This document shows positions 56,843 through 64,000 of a DNA stretch of 64,000 nt, in pieces. A program made the translations under genes and the position numbers. The stretch lies in contig NZ_FOAX01000002.1 of the NCBI RefSeq assembly GCF_900109775.1, forward strand, positions 496,001 through 560,000, given 5' to 3'. The DNA is from Pseudoxanthomonas sp. GM95 (lineage in GTDB: Bacteria; Pseudomonadota; Gammaproteobacteria; Xanthomonadales; Xanthomonadaceae). Under the pieces are notes generated by a model. It was given only the letters and a program-made list of their open reading frames with translations, searched no databases and was not told the origin of the DNA. Positions within the stretch are counted from its first letter, which is position 1, and the number at the start of each line of letters is the position of its first letter.

Positions 56843-58018
56843 ATGGCGTTCGATCCGCGCAGCCCCCAGCGTGACCCGACTCCCGACGTCTCCGTCGTCA
56901 TCTGCACCCTCAACGAGCATGAAGCCATCGGCGGCGTGCTGCGCGAACTGGACGCGGCGCTGCTGCACTGCCGGCACGAGGTGATCGTGGTCGATGACTC
57001 CAGCGACGAGCGCACCGCGCGCGCGGTGCAGGACTATGCGCGCGCCCATCCGTGGGTACGCCTGCTGCGCCGACGTGGCGGACGTGGGCTTGCTTCGGCC
57101 GCGGTGGCCGGCTGGGATGCAGCGCGCGGACGCACGCTGGCGCTGATGGACGGCGATGGCCAGCACGATCCGCAGCTGATCGCGCGGATGCTGGACGACG
57201 CGGCGGTGCTGGATAGCGAGGTGGTGATCGCCAGCCGTTACCTGGAATCGTCTGCCTCCGGCCTCGGTGCGATCCGCCATCTCGGCAGTCGCATCACCAC
57301 GCAGGTGTCGCGTTTGTTGCTTGGCTTGAAGGTCGCCGATCCCATGAGCGGATGCTTCCTGATGACGCGCGCGTGGTACCAGCAGGTGCGCCCCGGCTTG
57401 ACCGCGCTGGGCTTCAAGATCCTGATCGACGTGCTGGCCGCCGATGCACGCCGGCCACGCGTGTCGCAGGTGCCGACCCGGCTGCGCGAGCGCGCGGGTG
57501 GCAGCTCCAAGCTGGATCTGCGCGTGGTGCTGGAGCTGGGCGCGCAGCTGCTGGAAAAGGCCACGCAGGGCCTAGTGCCGGCGCGCATGGCGCTGTTCTT
57601 CGGCGTGGGCATCAGCGGGCTGGGTGTCCACCTGGCGGCGCTATCGTTGGGCACCTGGGCGGGTCGGCCATTCTGGCTGGCGCAGCTGCTGGCGATCTGG
57701 CTGGCGATGAGCTGGAACTTCGCGCTCAATAACCTGCTGACCTTCCGCGATCGCCGCTTGCATGGCGTGGCCGCGCTGCGCGGGCTGGTGGTGTTCTACG
57801 CGGCCTGCCTGAGCGGCGCGATCCTGAGCGAAGTGCTCGGCGTGGTCAGCGCCTGGGCCGGTGCGCCGTGGTTCGTCGCCGGCATCGGTGGCGCCTTGCT
57901 GGCCGGCGTGTGGAACTATCACCTGGCCAAGCGCGCGGCCTGGGGCGCGTCTGCCGAAGCTAAAGAGGCGGTGTCCATCGTTGAATCCACCGCTGCCCCG
58001 GCGCGCCACGATGCCTGA
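56843..58018 (+). CDS. Polyprenyl-phosphate glycosyltransferase (GT2) fused to a GtrA-like membrane domain
   Basis: 391 residues. The N-terminal GT2 domain (about 1-240) has VSVVICTLNEHEAIGGVL, VDDSSDERT and LMDGDGQHDPQ (DxD), like dolichol-phosphate mannosyltransferase. The C-terminal GtrA domain (about 260-370) has four helices including WNFALNNLLTFRDRR. It should make a sugar-P-polyprenol and help flip it, feeding the GT-C enzymes on either side. The ATG at 56843 follows AGGACC. The next gene overlaps its end by 8 bp. Confidence 0.92.
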   Translation: MAFDPRSPQRDPTPDVSVVICTLNEHEAIGGVLRELDAALLHCRHEVIVVDDSSDERTARAVQDYARAHPWVRLLRRRGGRGLASAAVAGWDAARGRTLALMDGDGQHDPQLIARMLDDAAVLDSEVVIASRYLESSASGLGAIRHLGSRITTQVSRLLLGLKVADPMSGCFLMTRAWYQQVRPGLTALGFKILIDVLAADARRPRVSQVPTRLRERAGGSSKLDLRVVLELGAQLLEKATQGLVPARMALFFGVGISGLGVHLAALSLGTWAGRPFWLAQLLAIWLAMSWNFALNNLLTFRDRRLHGVAALRGLVVFYAACLSGAILSEVLGVVSAWAGAPWFVAGIGGALLAGVWNYHLAKRAAWGASAEAKEAVSIVESTAAPARHDA

Positions 58019-59921
58019 GCCGAAGGCGATGCAGCCCTTCCTGTCCAAGGTCCGCAGTGCTGGCGCCGTGCGCTGGCCTGCCTATGCATATGGCCTGATC
58101 GCGCTGCTGGCCTGTGGGTTTGCCTTCGTTGGCCTGGACCGCAGCAACTTCTGGACCGATGAGCTGTTCACGCTGCATGTGATCGGCCACGACGGCGGCC
58201 TGGCCGAAGTCTGGCGTCGCGCGCTCACCGATACGCATCCGCCGCTGTACTACTTCGGCCTGTATGGCTGGAGCCGGCTGGGCGGCACGGGCGAAGCGTG
58301 GCTGCGCCTGCCCAGCGCGGTGTTCGCGGTGCTGGCGCTGCTGGTGACCGCGCGCGCGCTGTGGCGACGCTTCAGCCCGGCGGCGATCGGGTTTGCGCTG
58401 GCGGCCTCGTCGGTGTCGATGTTCTGGTTCGAGCAATCGCAGAACGCGCGCAGCTACACGCTGTCGATGCTGCTCTCCGCGGGCCTGTTATCGAGCGCGC
58501 TGGCGTTGCACGAGCGCTGGCGCGCGCGCAGTGAATTCCCGCGGTGGCATCTGCTGCTGGTGTTCGCGCTGGGCACGGCCGGCGGGCTGACCCATTCCTA
58601 CGTGCTGCTCACCGCCGGCATGGTGTTGGCGTGGCTACTGTGGGTGATCCCGGACCTGCGCGTGCGCGCAGCCGTGGTGCTGGCCGGGCTGTTGATCCTG
58701 GCCGCCAACGTGGCCTATGTGTGGGTGCTGCTGCATGCCACCACGCAGGACGTGCATGGCGGCCTCTGGTTCGACACCGGGGCGAAGTTCTTCTGGGGCC
58801 AGACGCGCATGGCCAAGCGCGATCTGGTGGTCGCCGGTGCCGGCGCGGCGACGACGCTGCTGGTACTCGCGGCGGTGTGGCGACGCTGGAAACACGGACG
58901 CGGCGCACTGCAGTCGCGCGTGCCCGACGGCGGCCGCACCGCGCTGCAGCTGGCGCTGTGTGTGCTGCTGGGCGTGATCGCCAGCGGGATCGTGGTCAGC
59001 TATGCGATTGCGCCCTCGTATTCGTCGCGCAACCTGCTCACCGCGGCGCCGTTCGCGTGGGTGCTGCTGGCCTGGTGCTACGACGCGGCCGGTCCGCGCC
59101 TGGCCACGCGCGGCAGCCAGGCGATGGCCGCGCTGTTGGTGCTTCTGGTGGCCGGCAACCTGTCGCTGCTGTCGGGCCGCTTCATCGAGCGCAACGAGGC
59201 CTGGCGCAACACCGCACAGTTCGTCGCGCAGATGCCGGGCTGCGCCGGCGCGCCGGTGGCGGTCATGCAGCCGTACAAATTCGGCCCGTCCACGCCGGCT
59301 TACCGTGAACTGGCGGCGCGGGATTTCTACGGCCATTACGCCGCTGCGCACACGCAGATCCAGGCCTGGATGCCGTCGGAGCTGGTCGGCCGGCATCGCA
59401 TTTCCGCGTTGTCCGCGCAATTGGCCGAGCGCGCCGCCAACGCGCAGGCCGGCGGTTGCACGCTGCTGCTCTGGGGCGTGCACGACCTGGACGGCGATAG
59501 CGCGCTGACCCTGGCCCAGGACCTGGCCCGCGCGCCGGGCATCGCGCCGCGCCGGATCGCGGTGCAGACCTTCCTGCGCGGGCGCCGGGCGTCCACGCGC
59601 TGGCGGATGATCCCGGACGGCTTCGTCTTCTACGCGCTGCCGCCGGCCGCGCCCGGTGCGCCAGCGACCGATCCGGGCGCGCTGGTGAAGCTGCCGGACG
59701 GCGTGCTCGGCGACCGCTATGTGGTGACCCTGCTCGGCCCGGCGCATGGCGCGGCAGCGGCCGATACCTTCCTGATGCAGCGCTTTTCCTACAAGGGCGA
59801 CGCGCCGCGCCAGGAGCAGGTGATCGCGCCACGGGTGAGCTGCGACCTGCCGATGCGCGCCGGCGACGACATCCGCCCAGATCCCGATGCGCCGGGCTGT
59901 TCCACGCCTGCACCGCACTGA
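58011..59921 (+). CDS. GT-C-type membrane glycosyltransferase (ArnT/PMT-like), copy B
   Basis: 636 residues. Shares with copy A the landmarks SNFWTDELFT, DTHPPLYYFGLYGWS, WLRLPSAV, RRFSPAA, QSQNARSY, MPSELVGRH and RAPGIAPRR, so the two are paralogues from an old duplication. The ATG at 58011 overlaps the GT2-GtrA gene, so it is the most direct user of that sugar lipid. Acceptor unknown. Confidence 0.85.
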   Translation: MPEPKAMQPFLSKVRSAGAVRWPAYAYGLIALLACGFAFVGLDRSNFWTDELFTLHVIGHDGGLAEVWRRALTDTHPPLYYFGLYGWSRLGGTGEAWLRLPSAVFAVLALLVTARALWRRFSPAAIGFALAASSVSMFWFEQSQNARSYTLSMLLSAGLLSSALALHERWRARSEFPRWHLLLVFALGTAGGLTHSYVLLTAGMVLAWLLWVIPDLRVRAAVVLAGLLILAANVAYVWVLLHATTQDVHGGLWFDTGAKFFWGQTRMAKRDLVVAGAGAATTLLVLAAVWRRWKHGRGALQSRVPDGGRTALQLALCVLLGVIASGIVVSYAIAPSYSSRNLLTAAPFAWVLLAWCYDAAGPRLATRGSQAMAALLVLLVAGNLSLLSGRFIERNEAWRNTAQFVAQMPGCAGAPVAVMQPYKFGPSTPAYRELAARDFYGHYAAAHTQIQAWMPSELVGRHRISALSAQLAERAANAQAGGCTLLLWGVHDLDGDSALTLAQDLARAPGIAPRRIAVQTFLRGRRASTRWRMIPDGFVFYALPPAAPGAPATDPGALVKLPDGVLGDRYVVTLLGPAHGAAAADTFLMQRFSYKGDAPRQEQVIAPRVSCDLPMRAGDDIRPDPDAPGCSTPAPH

Positions 59922-59987
59922 CGCCACACGCAGGCCGCGCCGATGCGCGACAATGCACGGCTTCCCTCCCACACAAGGTTTGCCGTC

Positions 59988-61214
59988 ATGACCGCCGCTT
60001 CCGATCTCATCGCCTCCGCCAAGCAGTACACGCTCAGCGTGTATCGCCAGCGCGAACTGGTGCTGGAGCGAGGCCAGGGCGTGCGCGTGTGGGACAGCGA
60101 GGGGCGCGAGTACGTCGATCTGTCCGCCGGCATCGCCGTGTGCGGCCTGGGCCACAACGACCCGGACCTGGTCAGCGCGCTGGTCGAACAGGCCGGCAAG
60201 CTCTGGCACACCAGCAACATCTTCTACAGCGAGCCGCCGCTGCGTCTGTCGCAGGAGCTGGTGGAGTCCTCGCGCTTCGCCACGCGTGCTTTCCTGTGCA
60301 ACTCCGGCGCCGAGGCCAACGAGGCCGCGATCAAGCTGGTGCGCAAGTGGGCGAGCGAGCAGGGCCGCAGCGCGGACAAGCGCGTGATCGTGACTTTCCG
60401 CGGCAGCTTCCACGGCCGCACCCTGGCCACGGTCACCGCCACTGCGCAGCCCAAGTACCAGGAAGGCTACGAGCCGTTGCCTGGCGGCTTCCGCTACGTG
60501 GATTTCAACGATCTGGCCCAGCTTGAAGCCGCGATGGCGCAGGGCGATGTCGCTGCGGTGATGATCGAGCCCGTGCAGGGCGAGGGCGGCGTAGTGCCGG
60601 CCGCGCCGGGCTATCTCAAGGCGATCGAAACGCTGTGCAAACAGCATGACGCGCTGCTGGTGCTGGATGAAATCCAGTGCGGCATGGGCCGCACCGGCGC
60701 GCTGTTCGCGCACTGGGAAGATGGCGTGACGCCCGACATCGTGACCCTGGCCAAGTCGCTGGGCGGCGGCATGCCGATCGGCGCGATGCTGGCCGGTCCG
60801 CGCGTGGCCGAAGTAATGCAGTTCGGCGCGCATGGCACCACCTTCGGCGGCAATCCGCTGGCCAGCGCCGTCGCGCGCGTGGCGCTGGCCAAGTTGGGCT
60901 CCGATGCCATCGCCGAGAACGTCGAGCACCAGGCTGTGGCCCTGCGCGCGGCGCTGGCCCGGCTGGATGCCGAATTCGGCCTGTTTTCGGAAGTGCGTGG
61001 CCGTGGCCTGATGGTCGGCGCGGTGCTGCGCCCGGAATACGCCGGCCAGGCCGCCGCGATCCTGGACCAGTGCGCCGCGCACGGCCTGCTGCTGCTGCAG
61101 GCCGGCCCGGACGTGCTGCGCTTCGTGCCGGCGCTGAACATCACCGGCGAAGAGCTGGCCGAAGGCCTGTCGCGTCTGGAGCAGGCCGTGCGCGCCTGGC
61201 TGGCCGCGCGCTGA
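59988..61214 (+). CDS. argD: Acetylornithine/succinylornithine-type aminotransferase
   Basis: PLP enzyme of arginine metabolism (N-acetylornithine transamination; xanthomonads use an N-succinyl/acetyl variant pathway). 408 residues. VDLSAGIAVCGLGHNDP, FLCNSGAEANEAAIKL, LDEIQCGMGRTG and the PLP lysine in TLAKSLGGGMPIGAM. AAGG lies before the ATG at 59988. ArgD versus AstC cannot be separated by sequence alone. No other arg genes nearby. Confidence 0.9.
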   Translation: MTAASDLIASAKQYTLSVYRQRELVLERGQGVRVWDSEGREYVDLSAGIAVCGLGHNDPDLVSALVEQAGKLWHTSNIFYSEPPLRLSQELVESSRFATRAFLCNSGAEANEAAIKLVRKWASEQGRSADKRVIVTFRGSFHGRTLATVTATAQPKYQEGYEPLPGGFRYVDFNDLAQLEAAMAQGDVAAVMIEPVQGEGGVVPAAPGYLKAIETLCKQHDALLVLDEIQCGMGRTGALFAHWEDGVTPDIVTLAKSLGGGMPIGAMLAGPRVAEVMQFGAHGTTFGGNPLASAVARVALAKLGSDAIAENVEHQAVALRAALARLDAEFGLFSEVRGRGLMVGAVLRPEYAGQAAAILDQCAAHGLLLLQAGPDVLRFVPALNITGEELAEGLSRLEQAVRAWLAAR

Positions 61215-61238
61215 GTCAACTGAAAGGCTGCAGCTGAT

Positions 61239-61310
61239 TTTGTGGGCGCCGCCTGAGCTGCGATGAGGCCTTCCTGGTAAAGCCACTTCGCCGCTGAAGT
61301 GGCTCCCACA
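61239..61310. repeat. Inverted REP-like doublet
   Basis: A degenerate unit beginning GTGGGCGCCGCCTGAGCTGC (from 61241) faces an inverted unit whose stem AGCCACTTC (61281-61289) pairs with GAAGTGGCT (61296-61304), followed by CCCAC. The GTGGGAGC...TTC pattern is that of short intergenic REP elements common in Xanthomonadaceae and pseudomonads. Confidence 0.65.
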
Positions 61311-61343
61311 CCTTTGATTCGATGTGATCACTGGCCCGGCTGC

Positions 61344-61349
61344 TAGAAT
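61344..61349 (+). promoter_or_regulatory. -10 box TAGAAT before the zf-CHCC gene
   Basis: TAGAAT 36 bp before the ATG at 61386. No strong -35 is seen. Confidence 0.45.
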
Positions 61350-61385
61350 CCACAGTCTTCACGGTCCGCGTCAGAACCCATCGCC

Positions 61386-61583
61386 ATGAGCCAAACCGCC
61401 ACCGCGCCGGCCAACGCCGAAAAGCGCTACACCGTTTCCCGCGCCGACCTGCCGCTGAGCTGCCCGCTGCCGTCGATGGCGCTGTGGAACTCGCATCCGC
61501 GCGTCTACCTGCCGATCGAAGACGAGCCCAACGGCGAGGCCGATTGCCCGTACTGCGGTTCGCATTTCGTCCTTGCCGACTGA
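61386..61583 (+). CDS. Zinc-finger domain protein, zf-CHCC (NDUFS6-like)
   Basis: 65 residues. LSCPLPSMALWNSHPRVYLPI followed by ADCPYCGSHFVLAD gives the Cys-His-Cys-Cys zinc site of PF10276, related to complex I accessory subunit NDUFS6. Function in bacteria is unsettled. It overlaps the start of the next glycosyltransferase gene by 11 bp, so translation may be linked. Confidence 0.9.
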   Translation: MSQTATAPANAEKRYTVSRADLPLSCPLPSMALWNSHPRVYLPIEDEPNGEADCPYCGSHFVLAD

Positions 61584-62715
61584 AATCCCCACGCCTGCGC
61601 ACCGCCGCCTGACGGTGGTGCAGCTGCTGCCGGCGCTGCAGTCCGGCGGGGTTGAACGCTCCACCCTGGAAATCGCCAGCGCGCTGGTCCACGCGGGCCA
61701 TCGCGCCATCGTCGTGTCCGCCGGCGGGCGGCTGGTGCCGTCGCTGGAAGCGGTCGGCGCGCAGCACGTCACCCTGGACATCGGCCGCAAGTCGCTGCGC
61801 ACGTTGGCCCAGCTCCTGCCGCTGCGGCGCCTGTTGGAACGCGAACGCCCGGACATCGTCCATGCGCGCTCACGGCTGCCGGCCTGGCTGGGCTGGGGCG
61901 CGCTGCGCGGCATGCCGGCGCAGGTGCGGCCGCACTTCGTCACCACCGTGCACGGGCTCAATTCGCCCGGCCGCTACAGCGCGATCATGACCCGCGGGCA
62001 GCGCGTGCTTTGTGTCTCCGAGACCGTGCGCCGCTACGTGCTCGCGCATTACCCCAATACCGATCCGGCGCGCCTGCGGGTGATCCCGCGCGGCATCGAT
62101 CCCACGCAATTCCCACGCGCGCCGTGGCCTGATGGCGCCATGCGCGCGCAGGTGGCCGGACAATTCCCAGAACTCGATGGCGCCGGCCCGCTACTGCTGC
62201 TGCCGGGCCGCGGCACGCGCCTGAAAGGGCACGCCGACGGCCTGCAGCTGCTGGCCGACCTGCGTGCGGGCGGGCTGGACGCACGCCTGTGGCTGCCCGG
62301 TGCGCGTGAGCCCGGCCGCGCGGCCTACATCGCCGAACTCGAAGCGCTGGCCGCGCAGCTGGGCCTCACCGGCGCGGTCGCGTTCACCCCGCCGACCGCG
62401 CAGATCGCCCAAGCCTATGCGGCCAGCGACCTGGTCCTGCAGCTCTCGCGCAAGCCTGAATCCTTCGGCCGTACCGTGATCGAAGCGTTGTCGGTCGGTC
62501 GCCCGGTGCTGGGCTGGGCGCACGGCGGCGTCGGTGAGCTGCTGGCGCAACTGCAGCCGTCCGGCGCGGTCGCGCCCTTCGATGCGCAGGCCTTGGCTGC
62601 GGCGGCACGTGCGCTGCTGGCCGCGCCACCATCGCCCCCAGCGGCGATGCCCTATACGCTGTCGGCCATGCAGGACGCCACGCTGTCGCTCTACCAGGAA
62701 CTCGTCGCTCCATGA
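61573..62715 (+). CDS. GT4-family glycosyltransferase (lipopolysaccharide core type)
   Basis: 380 residues, GT-B fold. VVQLLPALQSGGVERSTLEIA at the N-terminus, PGRGTRLKGH in the donor region, and the GT4 E-x7-E pattern in KPESFGRTVIEALSVGRPVLG. There is no ATG near the fold start; the likely start is TTG at 61573 inside the zf-CHCC gene. The stop overlaps the O-antigen ligase ATG (ATGA). Probably adds a sugar to LPS core or O-chain. Confidence 0.87.
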   Translation: MPTEIPTPAHRRLTVVQLLPALQSGGVERSTLEIASALVHAGHRAIVVSAGGRLVPSLEAVGAQHVTLDIGRKSLRTLAQLLPLRRLLERERPDIVHARSRLPAWLGWGALRGMPAQVRPHFVTTVHGLNSPGRYSAIMTRGQRVLCVSETVRRYVLAHYPNTDPARLRVIPRGIDPTQFPRAPWPDGAMRAQVAGQFPELDGAGPLLLLPGRGTRLKGHADGLQLLADLRAGGLDARLWLPGAREPGRAAYIAELEALAAQLGLTGAVAFTPPTAQIAQAYAASDLVLQLSRKPESFGRTVIEALSVGRPVLGWAHGGVGELLAQLQPSGAVAPFDAQALAAAARALLAAPPSPPAAMPYTLSAMQDATLSLYQELVAP

Positions 62716-64000
62716 CCACGCCCGTCGCCGAACACCGCCTTGCTCCCCGCGCCGATGGCTGGCGCTGGGCGCCGGCGTGGATCCTGCTGTTCGTGGCGCT
62801 GTGGCCGGCCCCGGGTTATGCCGAAGCGGTGCTGGCGCTGGGCGCGCTGGCGGCGCTGTTCCAGTTGGTCCTGCGGCGCTTCCGCGGCGGCAACCAGCTG
62901 CTCAGCAACGAAGCCTGGGCGCTGACCAGCGTGATGTTCTTCGCCTACTGGACGCCGGAACTGATCTCGGCCTTCGACGCGATCGATCACGGCCGCGCCT
63001 GGGGCGAGGCGGCGACCGACCTGCGCTACCTGCCGTTCCTGTGGCTGGTGGCCTCGGCCGTGGCCAACGAGCGCGGCCGCAAGATCACCTTCGGCGGCCT
63101 GGCGATCATCGTGGCGATCTGGACGATCGATGCATTGGCCCAGGTCGTGTCCGGCACCAGCCCGCTGTTCTTCGGCATCGATGCGCTCAAGCAGGCGATG
63201 AGCGGCCATCCCATGTGCTCGGCGGAAGAAGCCGCCACGGTCGACCGGCTCAGCGGCTTCTTGGGGCCGTGCAATCTCAAGCTGGGCCTGGTGCTGGCCA
63301 GCCTGTCGCCGTTCGGCCTGTTCGCGGCCGGGCGCCGCTTCGGCCTGTTCGGCTGGCTGCTGGCGGCCGCGGCGATGGGCGTGGTGATCCTGCTGGCCGG
63401 CGCACGCGCGGCCTGGATCACCTACGCACTGGTGCTGCTGTTTTCCGGCTGGCGCCTGCTGGGTTGGAAGAAGCTGGCCGGCGTGTTCGCCGCGGCGGTC
63501 GTGCTGCTGGTCGGCATGGCGCTGGTCTCGCCGCAGCTGGCCAAGCGCGTGCAGCTGACCACCGCGGCGATGACCGCCGACGAGGCCGGCGTGGACGTGG
63601 CCCTGTCCGGGCGTGCGCGAATCTGGCAGGCCGCCGGCTGCATGATCGGCGAGCACCCGATCAACGGCGTGGGCGTGCGCAACTTCCGCGATGTCTTCCC
63701 GCAGTGCGATCCCACCCCGACCGTCGCCCCGGCCTGGGGCCACGGCCCGGCGCTGCATGCGCACCAGATCGTGCTGGAGATCCTGGCCGAAACCGGCGTG
63801 ATCGGCCTGCTGCTGTGGCTGGCCGGCGCGGCGCTGGCCTGGCGTGCGTGGCGTTACGCCACGATGGACGCGCGCGATCGTGCGCGTCCGGCGATGCTGG
63901 CGCTGGCGGTGACGGTGTTCCCGTTCAACACCCACCTGGCGTTCTACTCGACCTTCTGGGGCGGCCTGGCCCTGCTGCTGGCTGCCCTCTATTCGGGCAG
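62712..64000 (+). CDS. O-antigen ligase family (WaaL-like) membrane protein, 3' end outside window
   Basis: Open to the window end (429 codons). At least ten hydrophobic helices. The large periplasmic loop has ALSGRARIWQAAGCMIGEHPINGVGVRNF and HAHQIVLEILAETGVIG, matching the Wzy_C/WaaL motif with its conserved His. Such enzymes join polyprenyl-linked O-antigen to lipid A-core, or act as polymerases. ATGA overlap with the GT4 gene puts both in one transcript. Confidence 0.88.
   Translation, partial: MTTPVAEHRLAPRADGWRWAPAWILLFVALWPAPGYAEAVLALGALAALFQLVLRRFRGGNQLLSNEAWALTSVMFFAYWTPELISAFDAIDHGRAWGEAATDLRYLPFLWLVASAVANERGRKITFGGLAIIVAIWTIDALAQVVSGTSPLFFGIDALKQAMSGHPMCSAEEAATVDRLSGFLGPCNLKLGLVLASLSPFGLFAAGRRFGLFGWLLAAAAMGVVILLAGARAAWITYALVLLFSGWRLLGWKKLAGVFAAAVVLLVGMALVSPQLAKRVQLTTAAMTADEAGVDVALSGRARIWQAAGCMIGEHPINGVGVRNFRDVFPQCDPTPTVAPAWGHGPALHAHQIVLEILAETGVIGLLLWLAGAALAWRAWRYATMDARDRARPAMLALAVTVFPFNTHLAFYSTFWGGLALLLAALYSG

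Overview
This is a GC-rich, tightly packed chromosomal window with no tRNA, rRNA, phage, IS or CRISPR. It most likely comes from a Xanthomonadaceae (Lysobacteraceae) bacterium such as Xanthomonas, Stenotrophomonas or Pseudoxanthomonas. The evidence is a TonB receptor paired with a flavin halogenase, an ilvCGM-leuACDB locus, pcm-tolC, a pyrophosphate-type phosphofructokinase, a short adenylate kinase, a GumK-like glucuronosyltransferase and a xanthomonad-like REP doublet. The species cannot be fixed from the sequence alone.

Layout. (1) 1-7412: the end of a TonB-dependent receptor, a tryptophan-halogenase-like enzyme, a YdeP-type molybdopterin oxidoreductase, and moeA/mobA, which make the cofactor that YdeP needs. 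(2) 7501-20670: an alginate utilisation locus. A FadR-type GntR regulator and a TonB receptor face a seven-gene run: PL6 lyase, PL17 oligoalginate lyase, MFS transporter, SDR (DEH reductase candidate), GDSL esterase, KDG-kinase-like PfkB protein and a 4-OT-like tautomerase. The divergent control region holds paired operator-like repeats. (3) 20681-27087: a diguanylate cyclase, a response regulator with a divergent PAS histidine kinase, TolC, Pcm and a TetR regulator. (4) 27210-36513: branched-chain amino acid synthesis on the minus strand. It starts with an ilv leader peptide and attenuator, then ilvC-ilvG-ilvM, then leuA, a SAM methyltransferase, leuC, a 60-residue unknown protein, leuD and leuB, with stop/start overlaps between most genes. 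(5) 36695-40777: a secreted S9 peptidase, and a large protein joining an aspartyl-hydroxylase-like domain to a sulfotransferase-like domain. (6) 40834-47784: pyrophosphate metabolism (soluble PPase, K+-independent H+-PPase, PPi-phosphofructokinase), with a GumK-like glycosyltransferase and adenylate kinase nearby. (7) 47954-54342: Mpl, a Lon-N-domain protein, a DedA-PAP2 fusion, an SDR, glyoxalase I and a voltage-gated ion channel with a zinc ribbon. (8) 54539-64000: envelope glycan genes, namely two paralogous GT-C membrane proteins around a GT2-GtrA protein, then ArgD, a zf-CHCC protein, a GT4 glycosyltransferase and an O-antigen ligase cut by the window end.

How the genes work together. 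In region 2 the receptor should import alginate oligomers, which PL6 and PL17 cut to DEH. DEH then passes through the transporter, is reduced to KDG and phosphorylated. No KDPG aldolase and no KdgF are encoded here. In region 4 leader-peptide attenuation should sense Val/Leu/Ile supply. In region 6 PPi made by biosynthesis can be hydrolysed, used to pump protons, or used to drive glycolysis. Several genes have a -10-like hexamer ending 6-9 nt before the start codon, which suggests leaderless transcripts.
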